A DNA stretch of 64,000 nt from NCBI GenBank assembly GCA_026874595.1, contig CM049311.1, positions 7,477,676 through 7,541,675 on the forward strand, written 5' to 3'. Every line of letters starts with the position of its first letter. The first letter of the stretch is position 1. Position numbers and translations under genes: made by a program. The notes below the pieces were generated by a model. The model was given only the letters and a program-made list of their open reading frames with translations, ran no database searches and was not told the DNA's origin. This DNA is from Sipunculus nudus (taxonomy: Eukaryota; Annelida; Sipuncula; Golfingiida; Sipunculidae). Positions 26,501 to 41,500 of the stretch are shown piece by piece.

Positions 26501-29500
26501 ACCAGCAATAATTATATTATTATATAAAATGTTTTCTATATGGTGAATTTATAAAATTGATAAAAAATGTTATAATATATTGTCACACATTTATCAGGGG
26601 CAAACTTAATCAATTTGGGTCAGTCAGTATCTGGTAATTAATGTCCAGACTCGGCCGTAGGCCTAATCAGGTTGATTCATAGAGCAATTTCATGCGAAAT
26701 CTGAACTAAAAGCTTGTCCCCCAAGGCTTTCGGATAAACCATAAAAATGTGAACCACGCATGAAGCTAAAACTCCCAAAAGTAGCAAAATGTTAATGGAC
26801 AAATTACAAGTAGTTTATAATACATCATGGATTTCCGAAGTGGCAGAATACTTCCAAGTTCAATGTTCGGGCTTCACTTGAACTGGATGCCATGTACATG
26901 CTGTTGAAACAAATTCTAAATTATATCTCCAAGAAAAGTGAACATCTCTCCTTACCGATGATGAAAATTGTGTCTTGAAGAATCCTATATACTTGGCAAA
27001 GTACAGTTCATTCTTGCGACTGTCCCCTTTAAGATAGTTTTCAAGGACATCATACATGACTTGCTGGACAGCTGCATACATCTGGCACACCTGCCGGTCC
27101 CCTCCTATCCCTGGTAAAGGTTTCTTGAGGAATTCCACACACAGGTCTATGACCTATGAGGAAACATGGGTAAATATAAGGTAAAATATATCTTTAGCCG
27201 TCTTCAGAGTTATATTTATGATTTACATGCGAGGAAAACAGGTAATTTATAGGTATGTATGGTGCACACTGGCTGTAAAGGAAAGATGGCTTAAATTACA
27301 TATAAAAATCTAAGCAAAAACCAAACTAATGGTATAACCAAATAAAAATATGGGCACAAGAACTAAATGCTTAACTCAGTGCAAGACCATGTAAGAAAAG
27401 CCAGAATTATTCTTATTCATACTGAGATGAACTGGGAATAATATAATACATAATTCCTAGGAAAAATATAATCTTTCACTGCACAACCTGAAGACAATTA
27501 TTATAAAAAATAAAGACTACAGGAATAATCTCCTGTTATTTCAAAAAGTTTGCAATTTGATACAAGTTTCATGTCCAGTGAGGTTTTATTGTGGGAAATT
27601 ATGGGACTTCTTATTAATTTCTTCAAACTCTGCTTGGAACAGAGATATAAATAAGATCATGGAAAATGTAGATCATGCCATAGAAATGGCCAAGCAGCTT
27701 ACATTTACCTAGAAAAGAATATGTGGGCATGTGAATCATGGGAGCTAAGGTCTTATTACCATAAGCATATGCATAACAGAAGAACAACATGTGAGACACC
27801 TATCATCGCCTCTGCCACGAGGGTATGCATTTATTCCAGTTTGTGTGTGTGTGTGTTTGTTCACAACATAACTCATCCAATCATGAATAGAATATCTCAT
27901 GAAATTTTCAGGGCATTTTGAGAATGGGCCTAGGTAGAATCTATTTGATTTTGGTTTGCATCCAACATCTTCTCTGGATTCTGAGAGGTCATCATGGAAT
28001 ATTCAAAAATGTACAGTCACTTATATAAGAATGAACCTTTGAACATTGGCCAAAAAATAAGTGAATGCAGACCAGATCAAGCCTCATGCACCATGCAGTG
28101 GGGCCTATACACCTGTTCACTTCCCACTCGAGTGCCCAGCACATATGAGTCATGGTATCCATGTGTTTCCAGAGCATTTTTGAAACATGTGCTTTTAGTT
28201 CTAAGGTGAGTGGATACACAAATTGGTTAGGGAGCATCCAACAAAAGGGATCCCCATGTGGCAGAGGCTTGTATCCACTGGGATGCAGATTTCTAGTATA
28301 TTTTAAAAAATACAAAGTTCTGTGATATCTGCAAAAGTCATGCGTACACTGCATATACCTATGCATTTTTATATCACCATTGTAACCATGAGACCTGTTC
28401 TGTCTTATCAGGTTCAATTAACCTAAGTATTAGGCCAATAGCTAATGATAAGAATACCTGGAGCAATTTTAGGATCATGCCAAAGTCAACTGGTTAATAC
28501 AGGTTGCAAAAATACAGACACGCTCCACTATTTATACTATTTTATCAAACACGCTGGGTAAATCTGCTGATTATAACTGATGGATAATTGGACTCAGGGA
28601 AGTAAGACCCCATGGTTATGTTGTCAAAAAGGAAATTATCATTGTATATTTTGAAGGCACTGTCAGATATCTTAAATAATATCAAAATAGTTGAGTTAAA
28701 ACTTAAAATTACCCAAGAGAAATTTTAATTAAAATTTTGGTAAATAATCAATATTATTAACACAGAACAAATTGGAAACATTACCTTAAGTATCAGAGCA
28801 CGGAGTAACTGCAAGAATAAAGTTCCAATGATTAAGCCATTGTGATATAAAAAAAGTAAGTCAGCACTGATACTTACTCTCAGATTCCTCATGAGTTTCT
28901 GTCTATTTTTTACAGGTTTCTCATCGACAATCATGAAGTCCTTCATCTCCAGCAGTGCCTGCAATAAAAAATCATGTACACACACTTTATGGAGGTAGAT
29001 GTCATGCACCACAATGGTGGGGAAATTCAATGGAACCTTTATCTTATCAGGCATGTATATATTATATGAGATTATCAAAATGTGAAAGTAACATAATTTC
29101 CTGTTTTAACTCTTTTAGGAATTATGTTTGCTCCTCTTCTCTTCCTATGTTTATACTATGAAAGTGACCAATGTTGCAAGCCCATTAGCCTATAATGGGT
29201 CATATCAACTGACTGCAAGTTACATATACACTTGGTATGTTAGTAAATGTATTCATCATTATTATAGGGTGTGTGAGTTGTGAGTTGCATCATTACTGAT
29301 GAGACAATATTTACACAGGAAAACTTTGAATATCTTCGTTCATTTATCTTGATGCATCATATATATTTTGTCATGCTTCTAATTTACTGAATTGACTCAA
29401 AAATAATATTTATTAGGAAAAAGAAAGCTGATGGCCATAAAAATCTGGTATATGATATCCCACTTAATAAATATTATGACATTACAGCATAATAACCTAT

Positions 29501-32500
29501 GATATTGGGTATTGTTTATTGCCAAGTTCTGATTCCAATATTTACTCGTTTAATCAGTGTACATGTATCTGACTGAACATAATTATAAAAGATTTCCTTT
29601 CAAGTGTGAGATTAAAATACTCATATACCTGGTGTAGTTTATGTAACTGCTTGTACAAATTCTCTGATTTTTGCACCTGAAAGAAAAAAAAAAACAAACA
29701 AATACTTGCCTATTCAAAATGGGACACTTTTAGGGATGCAAAATTAAGATAAGTTGCATATTCTTGGACACAGGTTACTTATTTTCTCAAACTAAAACTG
29801 ATCTTCAAATGTGAAAATGTATTATACATGTATGTGCTTGCCTTAACAAATTTCCAGAAAAATATAAATTGTCTTGTGGTAAATAACTGTCAAACCTCTG
29901 CAAACAGTTGTTGGAGATAACAGAGTGCAGTTGAGAAATTCATGCTATCAAGGATATTACAAAAATAAAGCAATTAATCTGAACTTAGTAAACTAAAAGG
30001 TTAAAGGAGTACTTAGGTCCGAGTTTCATGAAGCAAAACTCACTTCCAAAACTGGGAGTTAAGTACACTTATAGGCCAATATAATACAACCTGCATATTT
30101 TTGTGATTATTTATGTATTTAACTATCAGAATTATGAATCTGCTCTCTCAAACCAGGTGTTATAAGGTATGTTCTTTTGTGACGTAGCAGCTAATCTCAA
30201 CACCTGCCATGTCCTACACCTTGAGCTGTATCTTCCCATACATGGACAAAGTACAAGTCACAATAGGAGAATAAAAAAGATCATAAATCCCATATACTCT
30301 ATTAAGTGTATTTTGTACTATTTTTCCTTTGGAAAATTTTTTGGACAGAATAAAGAGGACTTTTGCCAAGTAACAGTTACCAACTGTCTGAATTCAAAAT
30401 TTCATCCCTTTTGCAAACTGAGTTCCTGTTAGAGACACATACCCCACCATGAAGATCCAGAATTAATGGCACAAATCCTGCCACCATGTTGAAGTTCTCC
30501 AGATCTTCCTTCTCAACCATCTGTAAGGTGAAGGCGTCATCGTCCTTCTGTTCGGGAGCAGCTGTGACCTGTCACAAACATCAAGCAGTTACCGTAATGT
30601 CTGTATTAGTTCACATCCTTCATTACTTCATACTTCACTATCTAGATTGTATATTTTAACAGAAGCCTTGTAATGTTGACTTTTACAGAGGAATAACAAT
30701 TTGAAAAAAAATAGTAACTTTTACATGAAAAGGGATGAAAGTGGCTCCAAGTTAAACAAGCAAATTAGATGAATTTATGTCTGGACTTTCAATATGTCAA
30801 TCCATACAAATTATCATACTTAAAATCGTAGTATGTTGTGATACTAAATACATCAGCCTCTTAAATGCACAAACCTGACACAGTGGAGCTCCATCCCACT
30901 GCAGTGCTTCTATCTGGTGGCCTTCTACTCCTTCCTCTGCATGGTCACTCCTTACAAATTTTTTATCTGTCATTCGACAGACAAAATGTTATGGCATGTG
31001 AGCTATGCATGAATGAAATTATCACAGCTAAGTAAGACATGAGCTTGTTAGATCTAGACAAATAAATATACATCAGGTATGATACCCTGTCACATGAAAG
31101 CGGACACCTTACAAACAGAAAATATGCTGAAGTTTGCTACTGATAGCTGTAAATAATACATTTCAGATAAATCACAATTTTGTTATATACGAGGTTGATT
31201 ATCCTTCAGTGCACATTAACTGCTAATTCGTCATACATGTACTTTAAACGAATGATGAGAATATTTTAATGTCAAACAACAGTTAATTCAGAATTTCTTT
31301 TTCCCTGGGTAAATTCCCCATCTTCCTTCTAGCCAATCCTTTGGCATATACCCACTAAACCAGCTCTTGGCCTAAAACATTCTCTGTTCAGATATTCATG
31401 AGCTTGGCTGGATGATGATAAGAAAAAATGGTTACAGATTTTGTGTGGGTCTGATCCATCAATATAATTATGTTAATACCCAAACATATCTTTCCCCTAA
31501 GGACCACTTCTCTGCTCCCCTGTCAATCTACTCTACACTGCCCTTTATTTATTTTTCATATTCTGGCAGCCTGTAACTTATTCTGACAGGGTGTGCTTTA
31601 CTTCACATCAGATGACTTACCTTCATGACCCTGAAGCCAAAATCCAGTCAGAACATGCTCCAGTCTGCAATAGCTCTCAAACACTATCTCATCACTCTCC
31701 TGTAGGTTAAACATTGTTGTGCTTCATAATAATGGCCCTGCATGATAACGCCTTAATTGTGATGTATTCTGCATTTGCTTTCAAATATTTGAATCTAGAT
31801 ATTACATTCCACATGAAAAAGATAAAAAGAGAAAAGATAATGTCCTGCACATTATTACCAGAATAGAAATTTAGGTGAATTTGTGACTTGTTAGTAACAT
31901 TGATTTGTGATGTTAAATGTTGATCCATGAGACAGAATCAAACTTTCATAAGTAACACATTTGGGAAGGAAATAAATTGTATTTAGTGCGGGATAACGTT
32001 TTTAATAGTGATTTCAAAGCTATAGAAATTTTTTTCTGCATACCCACATATGTACTCTTAAAAAAACCCACTTACCTCAATGACTGGATGCATCCTGAAC
32101 ACAGTGTTGGGATTGTAAGCATTTTCTTCAAGAGTCACAGTTCCATCTGACAGTACACACAAGTACAGTCTAGTGGTCATGTGACGGATTCGTACCTGCT
32201 GTTGCCATTTGATTACACCCCCTATAAAAATACAGTTTCTTTCTTAATTTCAGCCAAGAAATTTGTAAATATCTAAAATCTATCAGTGTCATATTTACAG
32301 AATAGCTATACTCAATGGATCCAAGTTTGACACATAGATTGGTCCTGGACAGAATTATGATGTCAACAATTTTAACTTGGACTATTCCCAATTTCTGAGA
32401 AAATATTTTCATAAAATTTAAAATGTCATGGCTGACAAAACAGGCTGGACTACTTTTTTCATAATTTCATTAAAGGGTTCTTAAAAACTGAGGGTTCCCC

Positions 32501-35500
32501 AGAATTTCTGAAAAACAAAATTTGTTTTCCCTGAAAAAGCTTTTTAAAAATTCCAGAATAATTATTTTAACCTATTTATATATTCAACATTAAAAGGCCA
32601 AAAAAGCTAATCATCTAGGGCACATGCTGCTTAGACATGACATAAAAAGGACTTTCAAGGACCAAAATTTAGATTTTTTTCAAGAAACTTATTTAAAAAA
32701 AAGCTCTAGTGTTTCTGGCCATATTTTATTCTCTATGCATACTGTACACTTGCACAAAATCTTGACTCCAACTGGCCCGAGTATACATGAAAGCAGGTCA
32801 AGGAGTTCACTTAAATATACTCCATGATCATATAATAATGGCCAAAATAGAACACAATACCTTGCTCTCATTGGTCTGTTAATTTTTGTTTAATATAAAA
32901 TCATATATAACTAGAATACGGGTAGTCGACAAGCGACTACGTGTATCCGCCTAAATCAGAGTGGAACGGGTGAAGTGAGGCATGGATTGAGTGGCAAGGG
33001 GAAAATGAGTGAAGTGTTGCATATTAGCTTGGATGTCTGCAGCCAAATTGTATATGTAGGTTGCGCCACCTACCAAAAATCCAGAAAGCTGTCCAAGTTG
33101 TATCCATATGCAAAATTTAAGGCAGATAAGTCAAACCACTACATGTATATGAGTGATTTTAGCCCGTGGCAGACAAACAGATGGATGCTGAGCAAAAATG
33201 GTTGCAGGTGGCGCCACCAGTTTTGCGTATGATAAAGAGCTATGTGAGAACTATACACATGCAAAACTTTGGCCCAATCGGTCAAACCGTTCCATGGCAG
33301 ACAAACAGACGGGAGCTGTGCAAAAATGGCTGCAGGTGGCGCCACCAGTTTTGCCTATGATAAAGAGCTATGTGAGATCTATACCATGCAAAATTTTAAC
33401 CGAATTGGTCAAACGGTTCCCGAGATATGAGCTTGGATGTCTGCAGCGTAAACGTGAATGTAGGTGGCGCCACCTGTCATAAAATCAGAAAAGCTATCCA
33501 GGATGTATATGCATGCCGAATTTTAGGCAGATATGTCAAACCACTGCCAAGATATGAGTGATTTTATCCCATGGCAGACAAACAGACGTGAGCTGTGCAA
33601 AAATGGCTGCAGGTGGCGCCACCAGTTTTGCGTATGATAAAGAGCTATGTGAAATCTATACACATGCAAAATTTTGGCCGAATCGGTCAAAGGGTTCCCG
33701 AGATATGAGCTTGGATGTCTGCAGCGTAAACATGAATGTAGGTGGTGCCACCTGTCATAAAATCAGAAAAGCTATCCAGGATGTATACACATGCCGAATT
33801 TCAGGTGAATCAGTCAAACCACTGCAGAGATATGAGTGATTTTAACCCAAGGCAGACGAACAGATGGACACTGTGCAAAGATGGTTGCAGGTGGCGCCAC
33901 CATTTTTTGTGTATGTTATAAAGCTCTCCAAGGGCTACATTTGTGCAAAAAAATTTTCCTGATCAGTCAAACGGTTCCCTAGATATGTGGGTTTATGTGT
34001 GGAAACAGACGCACAAACGGACGCAGAGCGCAGAGGAAAGGTCAGAGGTCAAAACAAAATCGGGGCGCACATGTGACCCGTACATAATCCCGGGTTTCGT
34101 AAAATTCCGCCTAGTGGTTACAGAGGAGTTCTCCGGACACTTACTCGGCGGCGGCAGGGGCGGCGGCGGCTTGCAGCTGAAAACATAGTATCCGCAAAAC
34201 TCTGTTTTGGTGGATACAATTATAATAAGTTTATAATTGTTTGCTTGTGCAAGCCCTGACAGCGAGTTCTGGAGAATCTTGCTAATCAAAGCTGTGGTTC
34301 AAATGAAGACTGGAATGACTGCAGTGTATCACAAGTGCTCGAGGAATGTACATTTAGGAAGGACTGGACAAATCTGTAGTGGTACTGTGCTTCAGAATAA
34401 AATACTTTTAACCAAGGTCATCCACAGAAGTGTCATTTTCAAGGGTATTAAACTTTGAAATTGTCATTTTAAATTAAAAAAAGCACTTTCAAGGACTAAA
34501 AGAGGCAAAAGACTTTTAGGTCAAGCAAACATATTCCAAATCTCATTATATTATCATAAGACACAATTGATAAAACTAGAATACGTGTATTCGTCAAGCA
34601 ACTACGTGTTTCCGCCAAAACCAGAGTGGGATGGGAGAAGTGAGGCACGGATTGAGTGGCAAGGGGAAATAGAGAGAGGTGTGTTGCATATTAGTATGGA
34701 TTTCTGCAGCTAAAATGTGTATGTAGGTGGCGCCACCTCCCACAAAATCCTGAAAGTTATCCAAGTTGTATACAATTGCAAAATTTTAGGCAGATAAGTC
34801 AAAACCACTGCCGAGATATGAGTGATTTTATCCCACGGCAGACAAACAGACGGACATTGTGCAAAAATGGTAGCAGGTGGTGCCACCAGTTTTGTGCATG
34901 ATAAAAAGCTATGTGAGATCTGTACACATGCAAAATTTCAGGAGGAGAAGTCAAACAAGTCCTGAGATATAAGCCTGGATGTCTGCAGCCTGAACGTGAA
35001 AGTAGGTGGTGCCACCTGCCACAAAATCCCGAAAGTTATCCAAGTTGTATACAATTGCAAAATTGTAGGCAGATAAGTCAAACCACTTCAGAGTTTTGAG
35101 TAATTTTATCCCGCTGCAGACAAACAGACGGACACTGTGCAAAAATGGTTGCAGGTGGCACCACCAGTTATGTGTATGATAAAGAGCTATGTGAGATATA
35201 TACACATGCAAAATTTCAGGTGGATAAGTCCATTCACTGCAGAGATATGAGTGATTTTTTCCCCAAGGCAGATGAACAGATGGACGCTGTGCAAAAATGG
35301 TATTAGGTGGCGCCACCTTTTTAATGTGTGTTATAAAGCTACCTAAGGGGTACATTTGTGCAAAATTTCCTGACTGGTCAAATGAGTCCAAAAATATGTG
35401 GGTAATGTGTCAAAACAGATGCACAGATGGACGCACTGGAGAGAGGAAATGTCAGAGGTCAACGCAAAATATTTTGGCACCAGTTCATGTGACCCCATAA

Positions 35501-38500
35501 TTGTGTAAAATTTTGGAAAAACCTGTCCAGTGGTCTCAGAGTTCTATTTTGGAAACCGAACGCCGCGGCGGCTGCGGCAGAACCTGGTCAAAACACAGTA
35601 TCAACAAAACTTTGTTTTGGCGGATTCAAATATTAATACAGATATTACATAAACTGAACCCAATGCCTGGAGGCAAAACATTTTTTCTATTCATTTTCCA
35701 CAAAAACAATAGGTTGTGTGCTTGTTCAAAAAGTAATGGCACATCTATGAGCACTGCCAATTTGGCAGGGATACTTACAGGAAAACCCCCTGGGACTAAA
35801 AATTCAACATCTCATCAAAAGCTTAGTATTTCTGACAAAGTCAATCCCAAATTTTCAGGGAAGAGTAAAACAACATTAATTGCTAGATTTAAGTCATTTC
35901 TAAATTTTGCCTGTGACATCACACTTTGCACCAGCCAATCACATCAGGGCCCAGTCTGTTCTGGATGAAATGCTTCGTACACATAACAGTGCCAAGTGCT
36001 ATTAGGTTTACCTTGCCTGAAAGTCCTAGAGAGAGTTTTTCTTGGACACTTAAAAGGGGAAATTGCTTTTTTAAGGGCATTCAAGGGCATGAAATGTCAT
36101 TTTAACTTGGAGAACTTTTGAAGAACCTGTCGAAAACCTTGCACAATATATACTAACCATTTAGCACACTGTCTTCTGCTTCTATTTGCCAGTAAACTAT
36201 TCCTGATGATGACGGGTAGTTGGTTTTTGGACGAGTCTGGTCTACCTTTCGAACTCGCATATGCACTACAATGGTAATTAATATTTTAATCCACATCACT
36301 GCATGCATAAAACAAAATAAATTGCCTAAATGTTATTTATAATTTAATTATAATCCAAAGAAAAATCTTTAATATCAATGCATGATTTTTAGGTAAAAAA
36401 TATCAAAACCCAATGTCTTAATAAATTTTCACTTGTTAATTTATAGGGACATGAAATGACTATAATTTGTGGTGATCAGAATATATATGACTCAGTCTGG
36501 ATAAAGAAAGACTTGAATACAGATGCAGTCATCTGCAGATAGTGTGATGAAATTTGGATTATATATATATTATATATATATTTACAATTTACAAAAACAA
36601 TGCTGTCAATCTGAATGGAATAACTGCAGATCTAAACTGATAGAACACAAAAAGCCTTGCTGAAAGATCTTATATTTTACACTAAATAACTGCTATATCA
36701 AATTGTTTGAAAACACTTACCATTATTGGACACCGTGCTTGGAAATACACCTTCAGCAGATAAGTATGCCCCAATTTCCTTGTGGTAAAACCTCAGCACA
36801 CAACCTCCCTTGAGGGAAAACATTATATAATGTTATGCTCTTGGTGATATCATCATAATAAATCTTAATATAATGGTAGTTCTCTAACATTAAATACAGG
36901 AATGTCTTATCAAAATTACCATATTTTTCAAATTTTACTTATTTTAATCTCCTGAACATCATTACATGGTAACCCACAGAAACAGCTTCTGTGGTCAAAA
37001 ATAAATATTATTAAAATGTGTAATAATGTTAGTGTTAAAGGAATATTTGAAACTAAAACCCACCTTTATCAAAGAAGGATCTACTGAACACTGTTGCACC
37101 CTGACAATGGTGAACCTCTGTGTGTTAACTCCAAGGTTAACTTCATGTCTGGAAAATCCAAAATAAAAAATAGACAAAAATAGACACAGAGAAAGGAAGA
37201 GAAAGAGATATTCAATAAATTTTCACTCTGACAGTTAAAAGGTGATATATGGGTGAATGCCTTCAAATGATGAAAGTACAAACCTAGAGGCGAATCCTGG
37301 ATTTAGGAAAAGGAGAGTTAAAAGCCTGGAGGACTTATGTAATGACAAAATCTGAAAAATGGTCCCCAGATCCTGAGAAGGGGGGGGGGGGGGGACGGGG
37401 GTCTAAGCTGCAAAAGTTGGATCCGCTACTGAAATCCTATCTCATCCTTATAAAATAGGTTAGGTCTCTGAGATGTCTTTTTTCACTTAACAAAACGTGC
37501 AATCATGGCCAACTTGAGCTGCATGAACGCTACGTCAAATGACTGTTAAGTGCACATGCTTGTGGAAGAAGCTTTTCTTAATAGGAGATTTTAATTACTT
37601 AAATCCACCAAAACATCAGCCACCCATAAAATATCTATAAGTAAAGTAATACTAGAAGTGTATGTGTGAAGAAGCATATGTCTCACATGCTTGATTAAGT
37701 ATTGTAAGTAGCAGTACTAGTAGTAGTATTAGTAGCAGAATTGTTAGTAGCAGTAGAAGTAGTAGTAGTAGTAGTAGTAGCAGAAGCAGAATTGTTAGTA
37801 GCAGTAGTAGTGGTAGTAGTAGATATAGTAGTAATATTAATATTAATTTTACTAGCATTAATATTTAGTAGTAGTATTGACAAAGTAGTAGTAGTTTTTG
37901 TAGTAGTAGTAGTAGGTATTTACTAGTAGTAATTGCAGCAGTAGTAGTAGTAGTAGTAGTAGTAGTAGCAGCAGCAGTATTGTTAGTAGTAGTAGTAGTT
38001 GTAGTATCAGAACTGTTAGTAGCAGTAGTAGCAGTAGCAGCAGAATTGTTAGTAGCAGCAGTAGTAGTAGTAGTAGTAGTAGCAAAATTGTTAGTAGCAG
38101 CAGTAGTTGTAGTAGTAGTAGTAGTAGCAGTAGTAATATTACTAGCAGTGATATTTAGTAGTAGTATTAGTACGTAGTATAGTAGTAGTAGTAGTAATAA
38201 TAGTAGTAGTTGTTGTTTTTGCTGTTGTTGTAGTATGTACATGCATAGTAGTAGTAGTAGTAGTAGTAGCAGCATTATTAATAATATTAGTATAGTATAA
38301 ATAGTATTAATATCACTATTATTAGCTGTATTTTTAGTAGCAATACTAGTAGTAGTTGATGTACTAGTAGAAGTAGTGTTAGTAGTAGTACGTAATAGTA
38401 GTAGAAGTAGTGGTGGTAATAGTAGTAAACTAACCCTGTATGATTCAATAACAAGCAATTATTTGGGTAAGGAATAACGTGGTAAATCTTTGGTACGACT

Positions 38501-41500
38501 AAAATGGTTATGGATCGAGGAGCCGAAATGGGCCGGGGCGAGTTGCCAACAGGGGCGTTAAACTGGGGCCGTCGTCAGAAATGTGGTGCAAACATACCTC
38601 GCTTGATAGTGTTTATGAGGTTTCAGGTGAAGAGGCAGGAAAAATGACTGACACAGAGGCAAGTGACACAAGAGCATTTATGAAGAAAGTGAGATAAACA
38701 TATGATTACAGAAATGAAAGAAGCAGCTGATGGAGAATTAAATATAACTCAACTGTGATAATGGAATATGCTGGTTTGTAAATGGAATATTAATTAGTTT
38801 GATTCACAAATGCAAAAATTATTTTGGTTTGATAACTGCCGAGTGCCATTTTACCAAATTAACAGAGCACTGAAAACAATGTATAAAATGTTATCAATTA
38901 TTCTTAGTTTATAAACAATAGCAAAACAGCACTGAAAGCTAGCTAAACAGGACTTTCCAAGGTGTTAATGGTACTTTAAGGTTCATTTAAAGACTATGAT
39001 TTTATTCTGTTTATCATTCAAAAGTTACAAAAGTTCTGTTTTTCATAAATAAATTGCACATTGAACAATTTATGCAAGGTTAATAAAAATTCAAGAGGCT
39101 TGGTGTCTTGCTTTTAAACCTACCTGTATTGACCTTTTCTGGTAGAAAAAGCTGGACTGAGGTCAAGATAGTGACCAGGTGACTTGATGCTCTCAAACAC
39201 TACCTGGTCTCCAACTCTCACCTGCAGAAGTGATAAATCAGCACTTTACAACTTTATGTGGTAGGCAATTTCAAAATGAAGAGAAAAACAAAACTCCATG
39301 ATCAATTCCAGTGGAACATAATATGAACAAGACAAACTGGGAGAAATCTAAATGCAAAAAAAACTACAAAGCATGCACTAGAGCTCTACAGTGGACAGCA
39401 TACAACAAGGCTGTGATTTAGTGATACTCTACAATACACATCTTCCATCTGGACTGACATCGGTTAGCTGGTAATTAACTCACTTGAAGTGAATTACTAT
39501 CTTTAAAGTTCTGTCCGAGCTTGTTAGCAAGATATATCTAAAGTCAGTTTCAAGGAATTTACTGAAATTTAATTCATATTTTATTCTTTTAAAAAACAAA
39601 AGACATTGCTTTCCTTTATTAATCTCATACCATCAGTCTGACATGACATTAATGAACCAAATTTATTTTTTAAATGTTAAAATTAATATAACTTCTTGAC
39701 TGCTTTGCTTATTAGCAGCCATTGTACCTCCAAATTCTAGAGATAAAGAGAAGTTTTTGTAAAACTGACACTTTCGATGAAAGGATGCATTGTGTGAAAG
39801 CACAGTATTTATGAAATTATATAGATGAAGAATTCCTTATTTTTAATACTAGTATCATCTTCTCAAGTTGTATGCCACAATTTCTGAAGTTTAAACAAAA
39901 CAGTCTTTTCAAACAAGGTATATGTATATAGAAAAACCTGTATTTCTAGCTGTAAGGCATAGTAAAAGAAATATTCTCATTTTCATCCCCTTGCAGTATA
40001 ATGATTAACTTTTCTGATCATTTCATAATTTTCAGCATAAAGGTGAAATGATATGCTTTAAAAGCAAAACTGTTTGAAAATTTTGATTTTATCACTCACC
40101 AAGTCACCTTCGGATTTCACTTTGTATTTTGGCCGAATCTTGTACTGAGCTGTTTTGCCATTTTTCTCAGATAGGTAAACCTGAAACCAAAGGTATTGCA
40201 TATACATATCAGTGGTTCTTAATGAAACCAAGCCGGGGCACAATTATGAGGTGATTTTATGAAGTATCTTTATTTATTTGATATTTGTAATTATTCTTGT
40301 AGTGGGAAGAGGGGCAACATGGCACCATTTACACCCAACGAAGGGGATGAGCACCTGAAAGCCTGATAACAACTCTTCAGCTTGGCTTAACAAAGGTGTT
40401 TTCAAACCATGTACATTAAAAATGTCCTTCTGCACTCCATCTGAAGAGTACCAATACCACCGTCACTGCCAGTCACCTGAGTAATTATTATTATCATTTT
40501 GTTTTCCTAAAGATATATAATAGTATAATAATACAATAGGTACTAAATGGTCTTGTTTAAATGGCAAATTCAGCATTCTGTATAAGCTGTTGAAGACTGT
40601 TGACTGTAAATATTACTCACTGTAAGAAAGACCAATAGTCCTTTCATTCCAGCAACTGCCATCTTATACTTATCCTTTTACCTACATTTGGCAAGTACTT
40701 GAAGCTGAAGTAGATCTATTGGTAGTAAGGAATGCTTATTTCCACTCCCTCTTATGATAAAGGCTGGTAAAGTCTAGGTATTTTGGCAGTTAAAATGACT
40801 AGAATTTGGTGTTCATTCTTTCCAGTTATAATGTTATTCTAAATTTTTGCTTTGCTTTACAAAATCCTCTTTAATGTACCTCTATAGGAGCATTAGGGAC
40901 ACATAGTTACACATAAAGATTCCTTAAACAATTAAGTTTATCAGTTTTTGTATTGAAATGCATATCATTCTTATATATGTTTAACATATATTTGAAGTTC
41001 AAAACATTTATAAATGAATTGCAGAGTAACACCTGACAATAAATTTTTTTCATATTTGCAAACAAGTTTACATGTGGATTTATATTTTTTTGCATTATTT
41101 TGAAAATTCATTTGTTGAACATGACAACTTACTTAAAGTAGCACAAGAAAGGTTTAGAAGACTTAGACAACACTTGTTTTCTGGTCAAGTCCTTATCAGT
41201 ACATCACTGGCACCTCATCAGTGAGCCTTGGTATCATGTGTGTTGTGTCCAAAAGCTCAGACTAGTGCAGTAAGCTCTTGACTCAGAATACCAGGTAAAG
41301 TCAAGACAGTAAAACTGGACTGGCACCTGCTAACCTGGAAGGCTATTGTTTCAGTAATTTTGCATACCACTGATTTTGTCTTGAACACTTTGCATGATGT
41401 TACTTTGGTGCCAGAATAGGTAAAATTACAAGATCTTGATACAGAAGAAAACTAAAACTGTATAAGCAATACCGAATTCCTCGGTTCAGACATTTTCCAT

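Larger units (their letters stand above)
22642..26955 (-). other. ITPR-like intron 17
   Basis: 22642-23835 is AT-rich without recognised features. 23838-25586 is a family B element with an insertion. 25590-26100 holds diverged direct repeats (GTGTGAAAACACCGCC / GTGTGATAAAATCAGCC, ~115 bp apart), a TATATTTAAAGG box near 25830 and an AATAAACC near 26050, weakly LTR-like. 26100-26955 is unassigned. Confidence 0.65.
32222..36157 (-). other. ITPR-like intron 10
   Basis: Dominated by two family C elements (32910-34217 and 34575-35626). The flanks (32222-32905, 34220-34570, 35630-36157) are AT-rich and unassigned. 36000-36130 carries 'TTAAAGGGG...AAGGGCATTCAAGGGCAT' type simple repetition. Confidence 0.7.

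Noticed and set aside
33139-33839. Overlapping frames of 60-98 codons on both strands
   Set aside because: Produced by the GGTGGCGCCACC repeat units; near-identical peptides recur with the repeats.
37652-38458. Long poly-Leu, poly-Thr and poly-Val open frames on both strands
   Set aside because: They are the reading frames of the AGT trinucleotide satellite; no start context or domain, and they lie inside an intron.
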